A stretch of DNA of 59,699 nt from CAYRGQ01 sp964444885 (GCA_964444885.1 CAYUIZ010000007.1:1-59699), one strand, 5' to 3'. Positions 43,701-53,589 are shown, counted from the first letter of the stretch. The notes: generated from the sequence alone by a model not told the origin. Numbers and translations: made by a program.

Positions 43701-44006
43701 GCGGCAAAAGTACGGCATTTTTGGCAAGAAGCAGGCGCGTAATCGTAAGGCTGGCACGTGTTTCGTGGGATAGGCATGCGGCGTGTTTCCACCGCGCATA
43801 TTGTGCTCGCTTTTCAAAGCGCCTGGATGCAGGTCAACGTTCGTTTTTGGCCTCGGCGGGGCCGCGGGCGGATCAGATCCGGGGAGCTCCGCACAAGGGT
43901 TTTGGCAAGCAGTGTTTGCAATTTGTTGCGGACATATTGTATCTTGCAGCCCTGGTTAGTTTGGTATGGCTTTATCTGATGTAGTGAATAGAAGGTATTG
44001 GAATTG
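43701..44006. other. Divergent intergenic region MFS / DUF5686 copy B
   Basis: 306 bases, no gene. The MFS -7 element is at 43705-43712 (minus). For the DUF5686 gene, TTTG at 43915-43918, 21 bp, then TATCTTG at 43940-43946 (one T short of consensus) is a possible promoter. Nothing else stands out. Confidence 0.5.
43705..43712 (-). promoter_or_regulatory. -7 element of the YbjJ-like MFS gene, predicted leaderless
   Basis: Minus-strand TACTTTTG ending 4 nt before ATG 43700. No TTG at 20 bp upstream, so the -33 half is weaker than at bamD or nth. Confidence 0.5.
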
Positions 44007-46562
44007 ATGCAATTGCATAAGGGCAATTTTCGTTGGGTGAAGGCTTTCAGCATCCACTGTTTATACTGGGTTTGCTTCGTGTTGCCCCTCGGGGTAAGCG
44101 CGCAGTGGATTGTGCGCGGCAAGGTCACTGACGGGGCTACCGGCTACGGTTTGCCGGGTGTGACCGTATCGTTCGTGCAATCGAGCCAGGCGACGTCGAC
44201 CGATAGCTTGGGGTGGTACGAACTCCGTGCTAATACGGCCCCGGGCCAGATTCGCTTCCAGTTGCTGGGCTACCATCCCGAGTACCGCGCGCTGTCGGGC
44301 GATTCATCGCAGACGGTCGACGTGACCATGCAGGAGGATTCCCAAATCATCGACGAAGTGCTGGTCAGGGGAGGGCGCTACCGCAACCGCAATAACCCCG
44401 CGGTGGAACTAATCCGAAACGTCATTGCCCACAAGCGGGTAAATAGCCCCGATCGGTTCGACTACCGCACCCATGACGTGTATGAGAAAATTATGATGGC
44501 CGCCAGTGATCTGCCCCAGTCCATCATTAATAGCCCGCTGACCAAGAGCTACCGGTTCGCTTTTGAGAATATTGACAGCACCCTGGTGCCCGGACGTCCG
44601 TTGCTGCCAATCTTTCTGGAGGAAAACATGACCCGGCAATACGAGCGGCTGTCGCCGCGCGCCAGCAAAAGCGTCAACGTGGCCACCAAGAAAACGGAAC
44701 TGGACAAGCGTTACGTCAACAACGAAAATATCCAAACCTACATCAAATACCTGCACAGCGACGTCGATATCTACGCGAATAACATCTTGATCCTCAACCG
44801 GCCGTTCCTGAGTCCGTTGGCCGAAAGTTCGCCTCTTTTTTACCGCTTCTACATCACCGATACGGTGCGCACGCTGGGTGGTGATTTTATTGAGGTGAGT
44901 TTCGTGCCGCGCAACGATAAGGATGCATTGTTTTCCGGCAAACTCCAAATCAGTACCGATGGCAACTACGGCGTTCGCTATGCCGATATCCGGGTGGATG
45001 GCGGGGCCAATATCAATTGGGTCAACGATATTCAGATTGTGTTGCGGTTTGCGCAGCACCGCACCGGCATTTATCTGTTGCAATCTTCGGACGCACGCTA
45101 CAACTTCGGGCTGTATGATAGCAAGCGTGGGCTTTTTGGGCAGCGCACCGTCGTATACAGCGACTTAGATACCGAAACGCCCATCCCCGCCACCATTTTC
45201 CGGGGCCAAAACCAAGCACAGGTGGACGAGGCGCCGCGCCGTACGGCACGATATTGGGAGGAACGCCGGCCCATTCCGTTGTCAGCCGCGGAAGCGCAAA
45301 CATACATAAATATCGATAGCCTCGACCGTAACAAGTCGTTTAGACGGGTGTTGGATATCGGGTATTTGCTGATGACCAGCTATAAGCAGGCAGGCCCGTT
45401 CGAATTTGGACCGGTGGAATACATGTATACCTACAACCAGCTTGAAGGAAGCCGTGTGCGCGTGGGCGGGCGTAGCAGCCGCGCGCTGTCCGAGCGTTTC
45501 TACGTACAAGGGTACGCCGCCTATGGTTTTGGGGATGAGCGATGGAAATATTACGTGGGCGCAGCGCATACGCTTAACAAACGGCGGATCAACGCCTATC
45601 CGGCCCATTATATCCACGTGTCCTATCAAGACGATGCGCGCGAACCGGGGTTGCCGCGCGATTTTTATAACGGCGGCAGCTTCGCTGAAGCATTCCGGAC
45701 CGGAAAGCAGGACAAATGGACCTATAACCGCGAATGGCTGGTCGACCACGTGATCGAATTCGGCAACCATCTGATGCTCAAAACAACGTTGTCGCGCCTG
45801 CATCAAACCTCAGCCGCCCAATTGCGGTTTGCCAATGCGCTGGGTAGCGAACAGCCGTTTCTGCGCACGGCGGCCTTGGGCACGAGCCTGCGCTGGGCCC
45901 CCGGCGAGGAGTATCAGCAACGCAACCTGGAGCGCACGCCCATTGTCAATGGTAGGCCCATCTTCACGCTGGGCTACCAGCAGGGCATCAAAGGCCTGTT
46001 TGGGGGCGAATATGATTATCAGAAGCTCCAATTCGATGTATTCAAACGGGTGTTTTTATCCCAGTTAGGACATGCCGACATCGGTCTCGGCACGGGATAT
46101 ATTTTTGGTAGCGTGCCGTTTCTTTTGCTCGATATACCGAACTCCAACCAAACCTACGTCCTGTCGCCCGATTCCTACCAGCTCATGAACGAGCTGGAGT
46201 TTGTGAGCGACCAATTCGCAAAACTCAGTATACGCCAGCATTTCCTCGGATTCTTCCTCAATAAGATTCCGTTGGTGCGGCAGCTCAATATGCGCGAAGT
46301 GGCTACGTTTAAAGCGCTCTACGGCGGGCTGCGGGACGAGAATAGGCCCCAAAACAATAACGCGCTTTTCTTGTTTCCTACCAATGCCGATGGGCAGCAG
46401 ACCACGTTCACGCTTGAGCGAAAACCCTACATGGAAGCCAGCATAGGGCTGGAGAATATTTTTAGCGTACTCCGCGTGGAATATGTGCGCAGATTGTCTT
46501 ATCTTCATCATCCGGATACGAAGCCCGGGGGTTTTCGGTTCAGTATCGGACTGACCTTCTGA
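44007..46562 (+). CDS. DUF5686/CarboxypepD_reg-like outer-membrane protein, copy B
   Basis: 851 residues from ATG 44007 (TTG 43998 is a weaker option). Signal peptide ending GVSA-QW, then a CarboxypepD_reg-like sandwich (GKVTDGATGYGLPGVTVSF, DSLGWYELRANTAPG), then DUF5686 with long amphipathic beta stretches and a terminal F (SIGLTF), as expected for an outer-membrane barrel. Same architecture as the 17129-19600 protein but divergent in sequence. An enoyl-CoA hydratase gene follows 47 nt downstream. Function unknown. Confidence 0.88.
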   Translation: MQLHKGNFRWVKAFSIHCLYWVCFVLPLGVSAQWIVRGKVTDGATGYGLPGVTVSFVQSSQATSTDSLGWYELRANTAPGQIRFQLLGYHPEYRALSGDSSQTVDVTMQEDSQIIDEVLVRGGRYRNRNNPAVELIRNVIAHKRVNSPDRFDYRTHDVYEKIMMAASDLPQSIINSPLTKSYRFAFENIDSTLVPGRPLLPIFLEENMTRQYERLSPRASKSVNVATKKTELDKRYVNNENIQTYIKYLHSDVDIYANNILILNRPFLSPLAESSPLFYRFYITDTVRTLGGDFIEVSFVPRNDKDALFSGKLQISTDGNYGVRYADIRVDGGANINWVNDIQIVLRFAQHRTGIYLLQSSDARYNFGLYDSKRGLFGQRTVVYSDLDTETPIPATIFRGQNQAQVDEAPRRTARYWEERRPIPLSAAEAQTYINIDSLDRNKSFRRVLDIGYLLMTSYKQAGPFEFGPVEYMYTYNQLEGSRVRVGGRSSRALSERFYVQGYAAYGFGDERWKYYVGAAHTLNKRRINAYPAHYIHVSYQDDAREPGLPRDFYNGGSFAEAFRTGKQDKWTYNREWLVDHVIEFGNHLMLKTTLSRLHQTSAAQLRFANALGSEQPFLRTAALGTSLRWAPGEEYQQRNLERTPIVNGRPIFTLGYQQGIKGLFGGEYDYQKLQFDVFKRVFLSQLGHADIGLGTGYIFGSVPFLLLDIPNSNQTYVLSPDSYQLMNELEFVSDQFAKLSIRQHFLGFFLNKIPLVRQLNMREVATFKALYGGLRDENRPQNNNALFLFPTNADGQQTTFTLERKPYMEASIGLENIFSVLRVEYVRRLSYLHHPDTKPGGFRFSIGLTF

Positions 46563-46609
46563 TAAGCGCAGCCTCCGGCAATCGGGTACACAGGATAACG
46601 AGATAAACC

Positions 46610-47383
46610 ATGGCCTATTCAACGATTACCGTCCAACAGGAAGACCAAGTTGCCTTAATTACAATCAACCGCGAAAGCAAACTGAATGCACTGAATGGGG
46701 AGACCCTACGCGAGCTTCGACACGTGCTCCAGGCCACGCTGGATGATCCGGCCGTACGCGGCATCATCCTTACGGGTGCCGGCGACAAGGCCTTTGTAGC
46801 TGGTGCTGATATTGCCGAGTTTGCTGATTTTGACGCCACACAGGGACGGCAACTGGCCCAGGATGGGCAAGACCTCGTATTTGATTTGATTCATGGGGCG
46901 CCGAAGCCCGTGCTGGCGGCCATTAACGGATTTGCATTAGGCGGCGGGCTCGAGCTGGCGCTGGCCTGCCATATCCGGGTAGCTTCGCGGACGGCTAAAC
47001 TGGGATTGCCCGAGGTCTCCCTCGGATTAATACCAGGCTATGGCGGTACGCAACGCCTGACCCAGCTTGTGGGTCGGGGGCGCGCCTTGGAAATGATCCT
47101 TACCGGGGATATGATCAGCGCGGTACAAGCGGAGGCGTTCGGACTGGTTAACCACGTGACCGAACCCGAGGAGTTGCTCGACAAAGCCACGTCGATCCTC
47201 GCACGGATCGCCTCGCGGTCGCCGCAGGCCGTCGGGGCGGCGATCAACGCCGTCAATGCAGGCCTTGATCCCCAGCAAGACGGGTTCAAGGTAGAAATTG
47301 AGGAGTTTGGCAAACGCTTTGGCACAGCCGAGTTTCGCGAAGGTGTCGATGCGTTTCTCACCAAACGGAAGCCCAATTTCTGA
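46610..47383 (+). CDS. Enoyl-CoA hydratase/isomerase family protein
   Basis: 257 residues, crotonase fold. Oxyanion-hole and catalytic regions are intact: AFVAGADIAEF, NGFALGGGLELALAC (first catalytic Glu) and KLGLPEVSLGLIPGYGGTQRL (second catalytic Glu). The pattern fits short-chain enoyl-CoA hydratase in fatty-acid or amino-acid breakdown; exact acyl substrate unknown. Between the DUF5686 gene and the AI-2E family permease on the same strand. Confidence 0.92.
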   Translation: MAYSTITVQQEDQVALITINRESKLNALNGETLRELRHVLQATLDDPAVRGIILTGAGDKAFVAGADIAEFADFDATQGRQLAQDGQDLVFDLIHGAPKPVLAAINGFALGGGLELALACHIRVASRTAKLGLPEVSLGLIPGYGGTQRLTQLVGRGRALEMILTGDMISAVQAEAFGLVNHVTEPEELLDKATSILARIASRSPQAVGAAINAVNAGLDPQQDGFKVEIEEFGKRFGTAEFREGVDAFLTKRKPNF

Positions 47384-47437
47384 CGCTTTTTTGCTCGTTA
47401 GGGATACTGTTCGTCCATTTGCCATTAATCCACGCCT

Positions 47438-48523
47438 ATGTCCAAAAGCAACATATTTACTGACAAGCAGCGCAACGTTATCATTCTTATCATCATCGTG
47501 TTGTTGGCTGCGGTGCTGTTTTACGCCGTGCGCAACATTTTCGGAGCCTTGTTGGGCACGATGGTGATGTACACCTTATTCAGGCCGATGACGATCTATC
47601 TGATCGAACGGCTGAAATGGAACCGGTCGTTGGTGGCGGTACTGATTATTTTCATATCCTTTCATGTGATTATCGTGCCCTTTCTCGGACTGGGGAAAAT
47701 GCTGGTCGATAAGGCGGTAGCGATACAGAAAAACCCCGAATGGATAACCACCGTAGTGGAGTCGGTCAACCGCTTTGCGGGTGACACGTTGGGCAAGCCG
47801 GATTTTTTGCAAGAACAGCTTGAGAATAGCGCCACCTATCTGGGCGGCATACTTACCTCTTTGCTCTCAGGTGCGGCCGGCTTATTTTTAGATATCACGG
47901 TGATGTATTTCCTGCTTTACTTCATCATCGTCAATTTCCGGAGCTTTGAGCGCGGGCTGTTGCGCTACTCGCCGTTTCAGATAGACAATGCCGTTAGGTT
48001 CGGTCATGAAATGCGTAATATCACATACGCGAATGTGGTGGGGCAGACGCTTATCGCAATCGTGCAGGGGGGCAGCTTGGCACTGGGCTTTTGGATGTTC
48101 GGGTATAGTGACCCGTTTTTTTGGGGTGTTATCTGCGCTATCCTCGCGTTCATCCCCCTGCTGGGCCCGCCACTGATCTTCGTGCCGGCCGCCATCATTG
48201 CGCTCACGCAAGGCGACAACGTGGCCGGAATCGGCCTCTTGGTGTATGGATTTGTGGTAGTCATCAATATTGACAACGTACTGCGGCTGGTCATTGCCAA
48301 AAAGCTGGGGGACATCCATCCCATCATTACCATCATCGGCGTAATCATTGGCATACCGCTCTTCGGCGTGCTCGGCCTTGTCTTCGGTCCTTTATTGCTC
48401 TCGTATTTCCTTATCGCCGTTAAAATTTACGATCTGAAGATGCGCGAAGTAGCGGAGCCTAAATCGGATGACCTGCTGGTCGACACCCCGGACGACAAAC
48501 CTACCAAACCAATAAATACCTAA
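47438..48523 (+). CDS. AI-2E family transporter (UPF0118)
   Basis: 361 residues, about eight membrane helices with the extramembrane helical stretch around 95-135. Conserved C-terminal blocks: LGPPLIFVPAAIIAL, IDNVLRLVIAKK and HPIITIIGVIIGIPLFGVLGLVFGPLLLS. The family includes exporters of autoinducer-2 and Na+/H+ antiporters; the actual substrate is unknown. A small hairpin plus an eight-T run overlaps its stop codon. Confidence 0.9.
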   Translation: MSKSNIFTDKQRNVIILIIIVLLAAVLFYAVRNIFGALLGTMVMYTLFRPMTIYLIERLKWNRSLVAVLIIFISFHVIIVPFLGLGKMLVDKAVAIQKNPEWITTVVESVNRFAGDTLGKPDFLQEQLENSATYLGGILTSLLSGAAGLFLDITVMYFLLYFIIVNFRSFERGLLRYSPFQIDNAVRFGHEMRNITYANVVGQTLIAIVQGGSLALGFWMFGYSDPFFWGVICAILAFIPLLGPPLIFVPAAIIALTQGDNVAGIGLLVYGFVVVINIDNVLRLVIAKKLGDIHPIITIIGVIIGIPLFGVLGLVFGPLLLSYFLIAVKIYDLKMREVAEPKSDDLLVDTPDDKPTKPINT

Positions 48524-48540
48524 GAATAGGGATTTTTTTT
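48519..48540 (+). terminator. Possible terminator after the AI-2E transporter
   Basis: CCTA (48519-48522), AGAA loop, TAGG (48527-48530), then GA and eight T. The T-run is strong but the stem is only 4 bp. Confidence 0.4.
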
Positions 48541-48555
48541 CGTTTGTAGCCACCC

Positions 48556-48563
48556 TATCTTTG
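48556..48563 (+). promoter_or_regulatory. -7 element for the 48627 lipoprotein gene
   Basis: TATCTTTG, full match to TAnnTTTG, 63 nt before ATG 48627. No -33 TTG at 20 bp. Confidence 0.45.
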
Positions 48564-48626
48564 CAGGCACGCCAGGTGGGGATGGAGCAGGTAATTACGC
48601 ATCGGTCTGGCTGATAATGTATATGC

Positions 48627-49343
48627 ATGTTTTTTGAAAAAAAGCCCACTGCAACAGTGGTAAGAAAGGAGCACAAGCGGCGGTACATAAGCTGGCTGCT
48701 AACGATGTTGCCCATTGTGTTGTTTTCATCCTGTTTTCAGCTGGTCGAAGATATTACGGTGCGCAAAGACGGTTCAGGCACGGCCGTGCTAATGGCCAAC
48801 TTCAGTGCCAGTCGCAACAAGCTTGCCTCGGTCATGCTGCTGGACAGCGTGCAAGGCCATAAAGTCCCGTCCCGCCAAGACATTCAGGGCGAAATGGCGT
48901 CTTTCGTAAACGCACTCAAGCAGGTGGAAGGGATCAGCCAAGTTTCGCATACGCTCGATTTCGACCGGTTTATCGTTCGGGTCAACTTTTCGTTTTCGGA
49001 TGTTTCCAAGCTCAACGGCGTGACGGCTATGGTGTTCCGCCAGTTCAAAATCGAGTCGGAAAATACTTCCTCGTACAGCCTGACCAAAGCGGGTCGCTTT
49101 TCGCGGCAGTACAGCTACGACCCCGAAGCAGGCAAAGCCTTTGTACGTCTCAAACCCGAGGACCGGCAGGTGTTTGAAGGTGCGTTGTACACCAGCATTT
49201 ACCGATTTGACCGCGCTGTGGCACAGGTCAGCAACGCCTTGGCCAAGACGGCTGCTTCCGGCCAGTCGGTTATGCTGCAGACCCCCATCGTGGACCTGAT
49301 TACTGGCAAAACGAACGTTTCGAATCAAATTCAGTTAAAATAG
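48627..49343 (+). CDS. Lipoprotein of unknown function
   Basis: 238 residues. A long charged N-terminal region (about 22 residues, KRR-rich) precedes a hydrophobic core ending in lipobox LFSSC, so the lipidated Cys is near 36. The mature part begins VEDITVRKDGSGTAVLMANFS, a strand pattern seen in small lipoproteins with an LppM-like start, but no family is certain. First of three consecutive unknown envelope genes. Confidence 0.7.
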   Translation: MFFEKKPTATVVRKEHKRRYISWLLTMLPIVLFSSCFQLVEDITVRKDGSGTAVLMANFSASRNKLASVMLLDSVQGHKVPSRQDIQGEMASFVNALKQVEGISQVSHTLDFDRFIVRVNFSFSDVSKLNGVTAMVFRQFKIESENTSSYSLTKAGRFSRQYSYDPEAGKAFVRLKPEDRQVFEGALYTSIYRFDRAVAQVSNALAKTAASGQSVMLQTPIVDLITGKTNVSNQIQLK

Positions 49344-49426
49344 CGCGTGGCGGCAAGGGCATTGCATGGCATCCCACTGGCCGCTCGCAAGGAAATTTCA
49401 CATCTTAATAATCCACACGTACGACG

Positions 49427-51454
49427 ATGACCCGCATTTTTTGTTTCCTAGCCGTATTTTTCGCGGTTGGCGTGGCCCAGAGCCAAGACTTAGCTGACCG
49501 TATCCCCGCTGATGCCATTGGCGTGGTAAAAATCAATACCCCCCGCTTTTTTGAAAGCGTGGGTGTGGATGAATTCAGCCAGTCTACCTTGGGGGAGGTG
49601 TTCATGCAGCTTTTAGGAGGTGACGGCGCGCGCAATACCAGTATTGGCGACTATGGAATAGCCCTAGACCGTGCGGCTTACCTCTATGGGTTGCGTTCGG
49701 ATAGCGTACGTTACAGTGTATTTCTTTGGCCCGTGTCCGATGCGGCCAAGCTGCAGGCTACGCTTTTTGCCGATAAGGAAGTTGACGCAGTGGATGGTTA
49801 CAGGCGACACATCGACCTGCCGGAATACTACGGCCAAGCGACCGTCTATACATGGAACGAAACCGTTCTCACCGTAGTTTCGCCCAAGCAAATACCTGGC
49901 TATTTCGACGACGAAGAAGTTGCGTCGCGCTATGGATTGGCTAATAGAAGCTATTCCGATTTTTATCATGATTACGATGCAGCGGCGTATGAGGTGGCAG
50001 ACGAGCTGGACGGCTACCCCGCCGGGTCTTGGGACGATCTTTACCGGGTAGATACCGTCGGGATGGCGATCGGTTCGGCCGCGGTTGACGACCGGGACAC
50101 CCTGACGTCAGCAGGGGAAATTGATACGCTAGTGTCAGCATGGGAAGCTGAAACCCTGGAATCGGAACGGAGAGCCGATCCACTGTTGTGGGAATGGGAT
50201 GACCACGACACGACCGATAAGGATGGCGAGTATACCCCGGGTTTGTATGAAGACTATGTGGCACTATCGGAAACGGACCGGCAAATCAAGGACAGCGTGC
50301 TGGTCGTGTGGACAATAGGCTACGCCCATGGCCTGCTCACTTCTCCTGCGGCCGACAACCTGCTGCGGCATACCGCTTTTACGAAGGCGATGGACGCCAA
50401 GGCCATCGTGTCCGTATGGCTTCCGGATTTTGCATCGCTCTACGGCTTTGCCTGGCCGGAACTATTTAATTTGGGCTTAGGCACATTGGGGAACGGTTTC
50501 CCCTATTACGGGGATATGCGTGTCCACGTGTATGCCGACAAGGACTTGCGGATCGCATCGACCATGGAGGTAGGTGACGCGTGGGCGGCGCCTATCAAGC
50601 GCATGTACGACCAGAAGATCAACCGCAAGTTTTTCCGGTATATCAACAGCGAAAGCATGCTGGGCATGTATGGTTTTGCGACAAATACCGAAGCCATCCT
50701 GGAAGAACTGCCCGGGTTGGTCAATAACGCCTTTGGTTCGATCAATGGACCTTACCAAGAGGAAACTGCGCTCGCCACAGCCATCCTCAGCGTGTTATTA
50801 GACGAGGCGGCGATAGCGCGCGCCGTGCGCGGCGACGGGTTGTTCGTGCTTAATGGACTCGAAGAAAGGGAGGTGCCGTACACGTATTACGACTGGGACG
50901 AAGATTATAACATGATTGAGGTAGACTCCGTCCAAAGCGCGCTTGTCCCCGACTTTCTGTTTATGCTCTCCTCCGACGACCGGACGATTTATGATCGCGT
51001 GGTATCGTATTTGGCGTCTAAAGGGCATGTGCTGGATTACGGGCGCATCGTCGAAGTAAATCGGTCTGATATGCCTTTCGGTGTCTTTATGGCTCACCAC
51101 CGCGGGATACTTTTTGTTGGGTCTTCAGCTGAAAAGCTGGAGGCGATCGTACAAAACCGGTACCGGGGCAAGATGACACGGGGCCACCGGCGCATGTTGA
51201 GGCGCCACACGGTGGCGGGCATGTTCAGCGTCGCCAACGCGGCCGAGCAGTTTGACAATGCACAGCTGGATGCCTTGGAAAGCTATGTGCCGATTCGCAA
51301 TATGCTTGGTGGCTTGGGCGAGATGCAATACAAACTGCGTATGCGGGGCAATTCGATGGAACACGAGTTTGTGTCGCGTACGCCCAGCGATTATCCCAAC
51401 GCGATCCAACAGATCATGTCGTTGATGGATTTTGTACAGGGCGACAGCTATTAG
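49427..51454 (+). CDS. Exported DUF4836-like protein
   Basis: 675 residues with a signal peptide (cleavage near AQS-QDL). Begins LADRIPADAIGVVKINTPRFFES, resembling DUF4836-type proteins of Bacteroidota, whose function is unknown. Residues about 175-285 are strikingly acidic and Tyr-rich (e.g. FYHDYDAAAYEVADELDGY, WEWDDHDTTDKDGEY), an insertion-like low-complexity segment. The C-terminal third (about 545-660) is better ordered. The next gene starts 9 nt downstream, so they form an operon. Confidence 0.72.
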   Translation: MTRIFCFLAVFFAVGVAQSQDLADRIPADAIGVVKINTPRFFESVGVDEFSQSTLGEVFMQLLGGDGARNTSIGDYGIALDRAAYLYGLRSDSVRYSVFLWPVSDAAKLQATLFADKEVDAVDGYRRHIDLPEYYGQATVYTWNETVLTVVSPKQIPGYFDDEEVASRYGLANRSYSDFYHDYDAAAYEVADELDGYPAGSWDDLYRVDTVGMAIGSAAVDDRDTLTSAGEIDTLVSAWEAETLESERRADPLLWEWDDHDTTDKDGEYTPGLYEDYVALSETDRQIKDSVLVVWTIGYAHGLLTSPAADNLLRHTAFTKAMDAKAIVSVWLPDFASLYGFAWPELFNLGLGTLGNGFPYYGDMRVHVYADKDLRIASTMEVGDAWAAPIKRMYDQKINRKFFRYINSESMLGMYGFATNTEAILEELPGLVNNAFGSINGPYQEETALATAILSVLLDEAAIARAVRGDGLFVLNGLEEREVPYTYYDWDEDYNMIEVDSVQSALVPDFLFMLSSDDRTIYDRVVSYLASKGHVLDYGRIVEVNRSDMPFGVFMAHHRGILFVGSSAEKLEAIVQNRYRGKMTRGHRRMLRRHTVAGMFSVANAAEQFDNAQLDALESYVPIRNMLGGLGEMQYKLRMRGNSMEHEFVSRTPSDYPNAIQQIMSLMDFVQGDSY

Positions 51455-51463
51455 CAGCAGCTT

Positions 51464-52831
51464 ATGAGAAGGTTTTTTATTGCGGTACTGGTTCTGGCTA
51501 TTGTGGTGGTTTTGGCCCTGTGGGGTGTCATTAGCTACCGCAATCAGATGTCCTACAACTCGGGGATGGTCGATAGCAGGGCAACCCGCGTCATTAAGGT
51601 GGATGTCGGTTCGCTGACTCGCGATATCGGCTGGAACGCCTTCTGGAATCCCTCGTATTACGCGGAGGAAGGCAGCTCCGAATTCATGGAAAAGAAGAAA
51701 ATAATGCGGACCGGATTGGGCGCGCTCGCGAAAGTATTTCTCTTCCAGGTAGGCGACGAGCCGTTTTGGTCCAACCCTTCGTTCGGCATATTGCCCATTT
51801 CGGATATCGATAGCTTCTCCCGGTTTCTGCAAACCGAACTGGGTATGCGCGTAGGACGCGACAGCGTGGGGCGATTTGGGCGCGGCAACCAACTATTGGT
51901 TCGGTATGACGACCGGCAGGCTGCGGTTGCATTAGGTAATTTCGGGCCGGGGCATGAGCGTCTTGCTGACAGCCTGTTGATGTGGAACCTCGGCGCATAC
52001 TTGGCGGGCGAACAGCTAATAAATATCAGGGAAAGCCCTTTTTACGAAGCCATGACGCAATCCGGCCACGTTGTCTCGGTGGGGCAGGAGCGGCTGTCGG
52101 TCGAGTTTTTGGAAGGTGAAATCGTTTTTACATGCGCACTAAACCATGCGGTGCCGGCGAGTGCTTCTTCCCGGTCCGTTTCTTGGGGCGACACCTCTTT
52201 CGTGCGGCTCAGGGGCAGCCTGATGGGGATGCTGCCCGCGGAAAGGCAGTTTTCCATCGGGAATTTCGTCTTGCATAGCGACAGCCTGCGGCAGTTGGCA
52301 ACGGGCGACCTCGTTGGTGAATGGAAGGGAATGGCCACGCAGACCGATAGTGTGGTGACGTGGTCGTACGACGATAATTTTGAGATGCGGGAAGAGGTCG
52401 AACTGGTCGAGCGGCCTGCACCGGACATGTATTTTTCCGTGCAGACCAAGACCGATGGCCTGCAACAGTACCTGCTCCGCCACGCTGTGCTGGACAGTGT
52501 ATCTTCGGAAATTAACCCCGCTTTCTTTCCTCTTTTTCGGGTCTTTTGGCAACAAGAGGGTGACTGGCTCACCTTCCATACCCTGTGCCCGCAACCGAAA
52601 GCAGGGCAGGTGCACGATGGTCGGCCGCTCTTCATCGAAGCCGATATCCATGCCATCAAGGAACACACTGCTTTCCCCGCTATACAGTCATTCCTCACTC
52701 CCTTTCGCGCGCTGACGGTCGCCGCTGAGGAAGAATCCGACCGGACGGTGTTGCGGGGGCGTATCGCCATGGAAGACAACACGGTAAATAGTTTGATGCA
52801 ATTGCTCGTGCGCAAGCCGGGTGCAAGCTAA
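51464..52831 (+). CDS. Membrane-anchored periplasmic protein of unknown function
   Basis: 455 residues. One N-terminal membrane helix (about 4-23) without a cleavage site, then a large periplasmic part. Shares with the preceding protein a VIKVDVGSL/VVKINTPRF-type opening strand and a repeated layout of strands, which suggests distant paralogy. No enzyme motif recognised. Directly coupled to the DUF4836-like gene. Confidence 0.7.
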   Translation: MRRFFIAVLVLAIVVVLALWGVISYRNQMSYNSGMVDSRATRVIKVDVGSLTRDIGWNAFWNPSYYAEEGSSEFMEKKKIMRTGLGALAKVFLFQVGDEPFWSNPSFGILPISDIDSFSRFLQTELGMRVGRDSVGRFGRGNQLLVRYDDRQAAVALGNFGPGHERLADSLLMWNLGAYLAGEQLINIRESPFYEAMTQSGHVVSVGQERLSVEFLEGEIVFTCALNHAVPASASSRSVSWGDTSFVRLRGSLMGMLPAERQFSIGNFVLHSDSLRQLATGDLVGEWKGMATQTDSVVTWSYDDNFEMREEVELVERPAPDMYFSVQTKTDGLQQYLLRHAVLDSVSSEINPAFFPLFRVFWQQEGDWLTFHTLCPQPKAGQVHDGRPLFIEADIHAIKEHTAFPAIQSFLTPFRALTVAAEEESDRTVLRGRIAMEDNTVNSLMQLLVRKPGAS

Positions 52832-53061
52832 GTTCCCCGTGGGCAACGCTGCCCGTGATAACGCCAATCTGTGCGTGCCACAGCCGCCAATCCAAAAACT
52901 ATCACGACGCTCCGCTGTTGCGCACCGCTGCCTAGCGCGTATGGTTGTTGATTTGGTGGAGCGTGTTTTTATTCCTTTCTTTACGATGTGCAAAAAAAAC
53001 GGGTATGGGAAGCCGATTTACTTCGCAATCCTATGCCCGAGCAGGAAACAAAAGCAATCAG
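52832..53061. other. Intergenic region before lspA
   Basis: 230 bases. A GGGCA-ACGC-TGCCC hairpin (52841-52854) just after the stop codon may end the upstream transcript, but no T-run follows. No full TAnnTTTG was found for lspA. Confidence 0.45.
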
Positions 53062-53589
53062 ATGAGAAAAGGGTTGACACGGAACATCGCGTTGTTGGCA
53101 CTGGTGTTGTGCAACGCCGGGTGCGACCAAGTATCTAAGGACGTGGTTCGCAGCCGAATCGATTACCGGGAGGTAATTGAAGTCCTGAGCAACACCTTTT
53201 TCCTGACGAAGGTTGAAAACACCGGCGCGTTTTTGAGCATGGGTGTGGGTTGGCCCGAGCCGGTCAAATGGGTCGCCTTGGTCGCATTACCCATGCTAAT
53301 TCTAGCGTACGGGCTATACATCATGTTTTCGGCCAAGTACATATCCTACCGGATGGCTTTTGGACTGGCCTTTGCAATTGGCGGTGGCTTTGGCAACATG
53401 TACGACCGTCTGGTTTTCGGTTCGGTGACGGATTTTATGCACTTGGATTTTGGGTTTGTGCGGACAGGTATTTTCAATATGGCCGACTTGTCCATCACAG
53501 CAGGGGTATTGCTTATTTTTTCAGATGTAGTAGGCAGGCGAGTGCGACGGGAAACGCGACCCGTCGTGCGGGACGCCGAAGGAGGATGA
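53062..53589 (+). CDS. lspA: Lipoprotein signal peptidase
   Basis: 175 residues from ATG 53062; the opening to 52945 is rejected. Four membrane segments. Aspartic protease of the inner membrane that cleaves prolipoprotein signal peptides after lipidation. Signatures: DQVSKDVVR, VENTGAFLSMG, and the catalytic Asp residues in FGNMYDRLVFG and FNMADLSI. Needed for the many lipoproteins seen here (BamD, GldJ-like, M28 and others). Four nt before the phosphatase gene. Confidence 0.95.
   Translation: MRKGLTRNIALLALVLCNAGCDQVSKDVVRSRIDYREVIEVLSNTFFLTKVENTGAFLSMGVGWPEPVKWVALVALPMLILAYGLYIMFSAKYISYRMAFGLAFAIGGGFGNMYDRLVFGSVTDFMHLDFGFVRTGIFNMADLSITAGVLLIFSDVVGRRVRRETRPVVRDAEGG
53581..53585 (+). promoter_or_regulatory. 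Shine-Dalgarno site GGAGG
   Basis: GGAGG, 8 nt before ATG 53594, overlapping the 3' end of lspA. Supports this start for the phosphatase. Confidence 0.6.

Noticed and set aside
50000..50300. Acidic Tyr-rich part of the DUF4836-like protein as a frameshift product
   Set aside because: The frame is continuous and the same gene resumes ordered sequence on both sides; more likely a real low-complexity insertion.
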